Source: Erysipelotrichaceae bacterium (lineage in GTDB: Bacteria > Bacillota_I > Bacilli_A > Erysipelotrichales > Erysipelotrichaceae). From it: DNA of 8,209 bases. Location of the stretch: assembly GCA_024681275.1 (NCBI GenBank), contig JAILBD010000254.1, forward strand, positions 1 to 8,209, read 5' to 3'. A program made the position numbers and the translations under genes. This document shows positions 5,181 to 8,209 of this stretch, piece by piece. Each line of letters starts with the position of its first letter. The stretch's first letter is position 1. Below the pieces are notes generated by a model, which worked only from the letters and a program-made list of their open reading frames with translations, searched no databases and was not told the DNA's origin.

Positions 5181-5207
5181 TTAGCAGTCTATAAGATAGA
5201 GTGCTAA
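5181..5207 (+). promoter_or_regulatory. CIRCE operator (HrcA repressor binding site)
   Basis: TTAGCAGTC, a 9-base spacer (TATAAGATA) and GAGTGCTAA match the CIRCE consensus TTAGCACTC-N9-GAGTGCTAA at 17 of 18 arm positions; the only change is C to G at position 7 of the left arm. CIRCE is bound by HrcA, which represses chaperone genes until heat stress occupies GroEL. The site covers the predicted htpG start and lies in its 5' untranslated region. hrcA is not in this window. Confidence 0.93.
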
Positions 5208-5229
5208 ATCAATAAAAGGAGGATATCAA

Positions 5230-7101
5230 ATGGCAATCAAAGAATTTAAAACTGAATCCAAACGTCTGCTGGACATGATGGCCAATTCTATCTATACCAA
5301 TACTGATATATTCCTGAGAGAGCTCATTTCCAATGCATCCGATGCACTGGACAAGAGGCACATCCTCTCTCTTACCGATGATCAGATCAGCTTCGAGGAA
5401 CCGAAGATCAGGATCGATATCGATAAAAAAGGAAGGATCATTACGATCAGCGATAATGGTATCGGCATGGACAGAAAAGAGCTTGAAGACAATCTGGGCA
5501 CGATCGCCCGTTCAGGTTCTTTTGAATTCAAACAGGAACTCGATGAAAAGGACGAGGCTGACATCATCGGCCAGTTTGGTGTTGGATTCTATTCTGCGTT
5601 CATGGTAGCCGACAGAGTCGAGGTAGTCAGCCGCAAGGTCAAAGAAGACAAGGCCTCCAAGTGGACTTCCGACATGAACGGTTATGAGATCAGCGCTTCC
5701 GAAAGGCAGGATTATGGTACCACCATCACACTGCATATCAAGAAGAACACGAAAGAGAAGAAATACGACAAGTACCTGGAAAACAACGAGATCCAGGATC
5801 TGGTCAAAAAGTATTCCGATTTCATCCGCTATCCGATCGAGATGATGGTCGAGACCTATGACTACAAGGAAGATGGCAAGAGCGAAAAAGTCGTAAAAGC
5901 CCAGACTGTCAACTCCATGCAGCCGATCTGGAAGAAAAACAAGAAGGACATCAAAGCGGAAGACTACGAGAATTACTACATGCAGGAATACTACGATTTC
6001 GTCAAACCGCTGAAGACGATCCACTACAAAGTCGAAGGCAATACTTCCTACACTGCCCTTCTCTTCATTCCTGGCCAGAGACCATTCAATTACTATACGA
6101 ACGATTACAAGCTCGGTCTGAAGCTCTATTCACGCGGTGTGTTCATCAAGGATGAAGCCAAAGAGATCGTATCCGACTACTTCCGTTTCATCAGAGGAGT
6201 CGTCGATTCCGATGACCTCAGTCTCAACATCTCACGTGAGATCCTTCAGCAGGATCACCAGATGAACGTCCTGAAAAAGTCTGTTGACAAAAAGATCAAG
6301 ACGACTCTGGAAAACATGCTTGCAAAAGAAAGAGAAGATTACGAAAAGTTCTTCGACAGCTTCGGTTCACAGCTCAAATACGGCTGTTACGACCATTTCG
6401 GTGCAAACAAAGATATCCTGATCGATCTGCTGATCTTCAAGTCATCCAGAGAAGACAAGTATGTCACACTCAAGGAATACGTAGAGAACATGAAAGAGGG
6501 ACAGAATGAGATCTATTATGCAGCCGGCGAAAGCATCGATAAGATCAAACAGCTTCCGCAGATGGAAAAGATCCTGGATAAAGGATATGAGGTCCTTTAC
6601 TTCACGGATTCCGTCGATGAATTCCTGACTTCGATCATCACAGAATATGATGGCAAGAAATTCCAATCCATCCTGAAAGGCGATCTGGATCTTGACAGCA
6701 AAGAAGAAAAGGAAGAACTCGAAAAGAAGAACGAAGAGAATAAAGGCCTCATCGACAAGATCAAGGAAGTCCTCAAAGACAAAGTTTCCGATGTCCGTCT
6801 CTCGAGCAGGCTGAAGACCTACCCGGTCTGTCTGGTCTCTGATAACGAGTTATCCATTGAAATGGAAAAGATCCTCAGACAGATGAATCAGGAAGGCGTC
6901 AAAGCCAATAAGATCATGGAGATCAACCCGGATCACGAACTCTTCGCAGCACTCAAAAAGATGAGTGACAACGGCGAGGATGTCAGCGAATATGCGCGGC
7001 TCCTCTATGATCAGGCTTCCCTGATGGCAGGTCTGGAACTCGAAGATCCGGCCAGATATGCGCTGAAAGTATCAGAACTGATGCTGAAAGCGATCAAGTA
7101 A
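5230..7101 (+). CDS. htpG: Molecular chaperone HtpG (Hsp90)
   Basis: This is a full-length bacterial Hsp90 of 623 residues, an ATP-driven homodimeric chaperone of the cytosol. The N-terminal GHKL ATPase domain shows FLRELISNASDALDK (catalytic Glu31, metal-binding Asn35), DNGIGM (Asp75-Met80), lid residues GTIARSGS (90-97) and IGQFGVGFYSAFMVAD (113-128). The middle domain has LKLYSRGVFI and LNISREILQQ, the latter with the conserved Arg that contacts ATP gamma-phosphate. The C-terminal dimerisation domain ends ASLMAGLELEDPARYALKVSELMLKAIK, without the eukaryotic MEEVD tail. AGGAGG (5217-5222) lies 7 nt before the ATG. The gene is single, with its own promoter, a CIRCE operator and a hairpin terminator. 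Confidence 0.98.
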   Translation: MAIKEFKTESKRLLDMMANSIYTNTDIFLRELISNASDALDKRHILSLTDDQISFEEPKIRIDIDKKGRIITISDNGIGMDRKELEDNLGTIARSGSFEFKQELDEKDEADIIGQFGVGFYSAFMVADRVEVVSRKVKEDKASKWTSDMNGYEISASERQDYGTTITLHIKKNTKEKKYDKYLENNEIQDLVKKYSDFIRYPIEMMVETYDYKEDGKSEKVVKAQTVNSMQPIWKKNKKDIKAEDYENYYMQEYYDFVKPLKTIHYKVEGNTSYTALLFIPGQRPFNYYTNDYKLGLKLYSRGVFIKDEAKEIVSDYFRFIRGVVDSDDLSLNISREILQQDHQMNVLKKSVDKKIKTTLENMLAKEREDYEKFFDSFGSQLKYGCYDHFGANKDILIDLLIFKSSREDKYVTLKEYVENMKEGQNEIYYAAGESIDKIKQLPQMEKILDKGYEVLYFTDSVDEFLTSIITEYDGKKFQSILKGDLDLDSKEEKEELEKKNEENKGLIDKIKEVLKDKVSDVRLSSRLKTYPVCLVSDNELSIEMEKILRQMNQEGVKANKIMEINPDHELFAALKKMSDNGEDVSEYARLLYDQASLMAGLELEDPARYALKVSELMLKAIK

Positions 7102-7103
7102 AC

Positions 7104-7135
7104 AAAAGTGCAGTTCACATCGAACTGCACTTTTT
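7104..7135. terminator. Bidirectional intrinsic terminator between htpG and the acylase gene
   Basis: AAAAGTGCAGTTC (7104-7116) and GAACTGCACTTTT (7122-7134) are perfect 13-bp arms around the loop ACATC, beginning 2 nt after the htpG stop. The + strand has a run of five T at the end and the - strand a run of four, so the hairpin can stop both convergent transcripts. The stop codon of the - strand gene (7137-7135) touches the stem. Confidence 0.92.
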
Positions 7136-8209
7136 CATAGTTTATACTCCCAGGACTTGCTCAGATCTCCAAACGAGAAGATCTTCATCGTTCTTTTGTT
7201 CAGGTTGTAGATACAGGTATACTGTGTCTTTCCCCTGTCGACCTTATTATCGGGATCCTGAACGGCAAGTTTCAGCACATCACGTGCAAACTCCTCGCTC
7301 ATTCCCACACCTCTGGTCCTGAAAAGCCCGGCCTTGAGGATCTCATCTCTGCCGCAGCCGTTTTTGAAGAAGAGATCTTCTTTGCAGACATAGTGATTCG
7401 TTGCGTGATCGATCCTGGTCACCTTCATCTCATCATCCAGCCATTCCACCAGCACGGGATCGTTGTTCAGATCCGCGATCATGATATGATAGTCAGCTCC
7501 CGGCATTGCCGCTTTGACGTTGAAACGATCCATCAGAGCTAAAGCTTCATCGATATCCCCGCACTGATCCAGGACCATCCTCATCAGGATCGGATGAAGG
7601 ACTGTCTGCCTTCCCGGTCTCTTTGTTTCAATGAGTTCCTTATCGGCGATCCAGGCTTTTTTGTCTATATGATTCACCGCAACAGAACCATGGACCGCCT
7701 GCAGATAGTAAGGATCAGGTTCCTCTTTGCTTTTTTCCAAAACCAGATTCGGCTTGTTCTTATCCATTTTCTCCTCATAGGTATCATAATCGATCTGTTT
7801 CCAGTTGGCTTTCACAGCCAGAGCCAGAATGGACAAGGCGAGGCCTTTCTCATTCATGCCATCCATGCAGATCATAGGACATAAGACGAAGACAGACAGA
7901 TCGGTCTTTCCATCGTCCGCCATACCCATGAAATAAGAACCGTTTTTATAATCGAGCCAGTAGGCATCCGAGACGCCCAGTGACTTATACCTGGCTTTCG
8001 GATTCTTTCCTTCGATGATCACATTGATACCGCTGCGCGGCAAAGACCTGTCGTTGTTCGGAAAATGTGAATAGTCATAATTCCGGCAGAACAGGACTTC
8101 CCCATCCAGGTTCTTCGTCACGAATGTCGAACAGCCTGCATCGATCACCTGTCTGAAAGCTTCCGGCAGATCATAATAATCGTATCCGACGTTCATATGG
8201 TAGAGATAG
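7135..8209 (-). CDS. Choloylglycine hydrolase/penicillin V acylase family Ntn-hydrolase (5' end probably outside)
   Basis: This is a linear-amide C-N hydrolase of the Ntn superfamily. Numbered from the ATG at 8196, the nucleophile is Cys22 in DAGCSTFVTKN, with Arg38 and Asp41 in FCRNYDYS at exactly the +16 and +19 spacing known from bile salt hydrolase. MNEKGLALSI, ATNHY and GCGRDEIL supply the remaining expected Asn and Arg positions. The nucleophile must become N-terminal through removal of a propeptide. The frame is open to the right edge, no ribosome binding site precedes the ATG at 8196, and YLYHMNVGYDYYD reads like the propeptide region of longer homologues, so the true start is probably beyond 8209. 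Substrate (bile salt, penicillin V, N-acyl amino acid or acyl-homoserine lactone) cannot be told. No signal peptide can be assessed. Confidence 0.85.
   Translation of the reverse strand, partial: YLYHMNVGYDYYDLPEAFRQVIDAGCSTFVTKNLDGEVLFCRNYDYSHFPNNDRSLPRSGINVIIEGKNPKARYKSLGVSDAYWLDYKNGSYFMGMADDGKTDLSVFVLCPMICMDGMNEKGLALSILALAVKANWKQIDYDTYEEKMDKNKPNLVLEKSKEEPDPYYLQAVHGSVAVNHIDKKAWIADKELIETKRPGRQTVLHPILMRMVLDQCGDIDEALALMDRFNVKAAMPGADYHIMIADLNNDPVLVEWLDDEMKVTRIDHATNHYVCKEDLFFKNGCGRDEILKAGLFRTRGVGMSEEFARDVLKLAVQDPDNKVDRGKTQYTCIYNLNKRTMKIFSFGDLSKSWEYKL

Noticed and set aside
5190..5195. TATAAG inside the CIRCE spacer as the htpG -10 box
   Set aside because: The matching -35 position (AATGAT) is poor; TATAGT at 5172-5177 with TTGATT 17 bp upstream is better supported.
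5512..6024. Long open frame on the - strand antisense to htpG (about 170 codons)
   Set aside because: It lies entirely inside the well-conserved htpG gene, has a Leu/Val/Phe-rich composition typical of the reverse of a Lys/Asp/Glu-rich gene, and matches no family I recognise.

Overview
The window looks like chromosome of a low-to-moderate GC Bacillota (Firmicutes), most likely an Erysipelotrichia-type relative. This rests on three things: the 5' start of a 16S rRNA gene with a Firmicutes-style leader (CTTTGAAAACT boxA-like block), the conserved gene order ybeY-dgkA-cdd-era-recO, and standard TGA stops, which argue against Mycoplasma-type code. The lineage call is inference from style, not a search.

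Layout, in the direction of transcription. Near position 5150 two transcription units diverge. To the right (+ strand), htpG (Hsp90) has its own promoter, a near-perfect CIRCE operator for the HrcA repressor and a strong ribosome binding site; it ends in a 13-bp hairpin terminator that also serves the convergent gene. That gene, at the right edge on the - strand, is an Ntn-hydrolase of the choloylglycine hydrolase/penicillin V acylase family whose N-terminus probably lies outside the window. To the left (- strand) runs a tightly packed operon: ybeY (rRNA maturation endonuclease), dgkA (undecaprenol/diacylglycerol kinase), cdd (cytidine deaminase), era (ribosome assembly GTPase), recO (recombination mediator) and a lipoprotein D-Ala-D-Ala carboxypeptidase. 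Neighbouring genes overlap by 1-8 nt or are separated by 0-2 nt.

The next gene leftwards is thiT, the thiamine-binding S component of an ECF transporter. It has its own promoter inside the 3' end of the carboxypeptidase gene and a very compact TPP riboswitch. After thiT comes a DUF402 nucleoside di/triphosphatase (Ntdp type), then a strong rRNA promoter with an A-tract UP region, a structured leader with a boxA-like antitermination site, and the first 48 nt of 16S rRNA.

The protein-coding content is mostly housekeeping and no new gene system is evident. The interesting material is regulatory. (1) The TPP riboswitch seems to start almost at the first conserved aptamer base, so it has almost no P1 5' strand; one hairpin carries both the terminator and the Shine-Dalgarno sequence. 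(2) ybeY and the Ntdp gene have TATAAT boxes only 6 and 8 nt before their best start codons and no Shine-Dalgarno, which predicts leaderless mRNAs. (3) A CIRCE operator controls htpG, and the htpG and ybeY promoters physically overlap. No gene-free stretch exceeds 300 bases; the longest, 49-264, is the rRNA promoter and leader.
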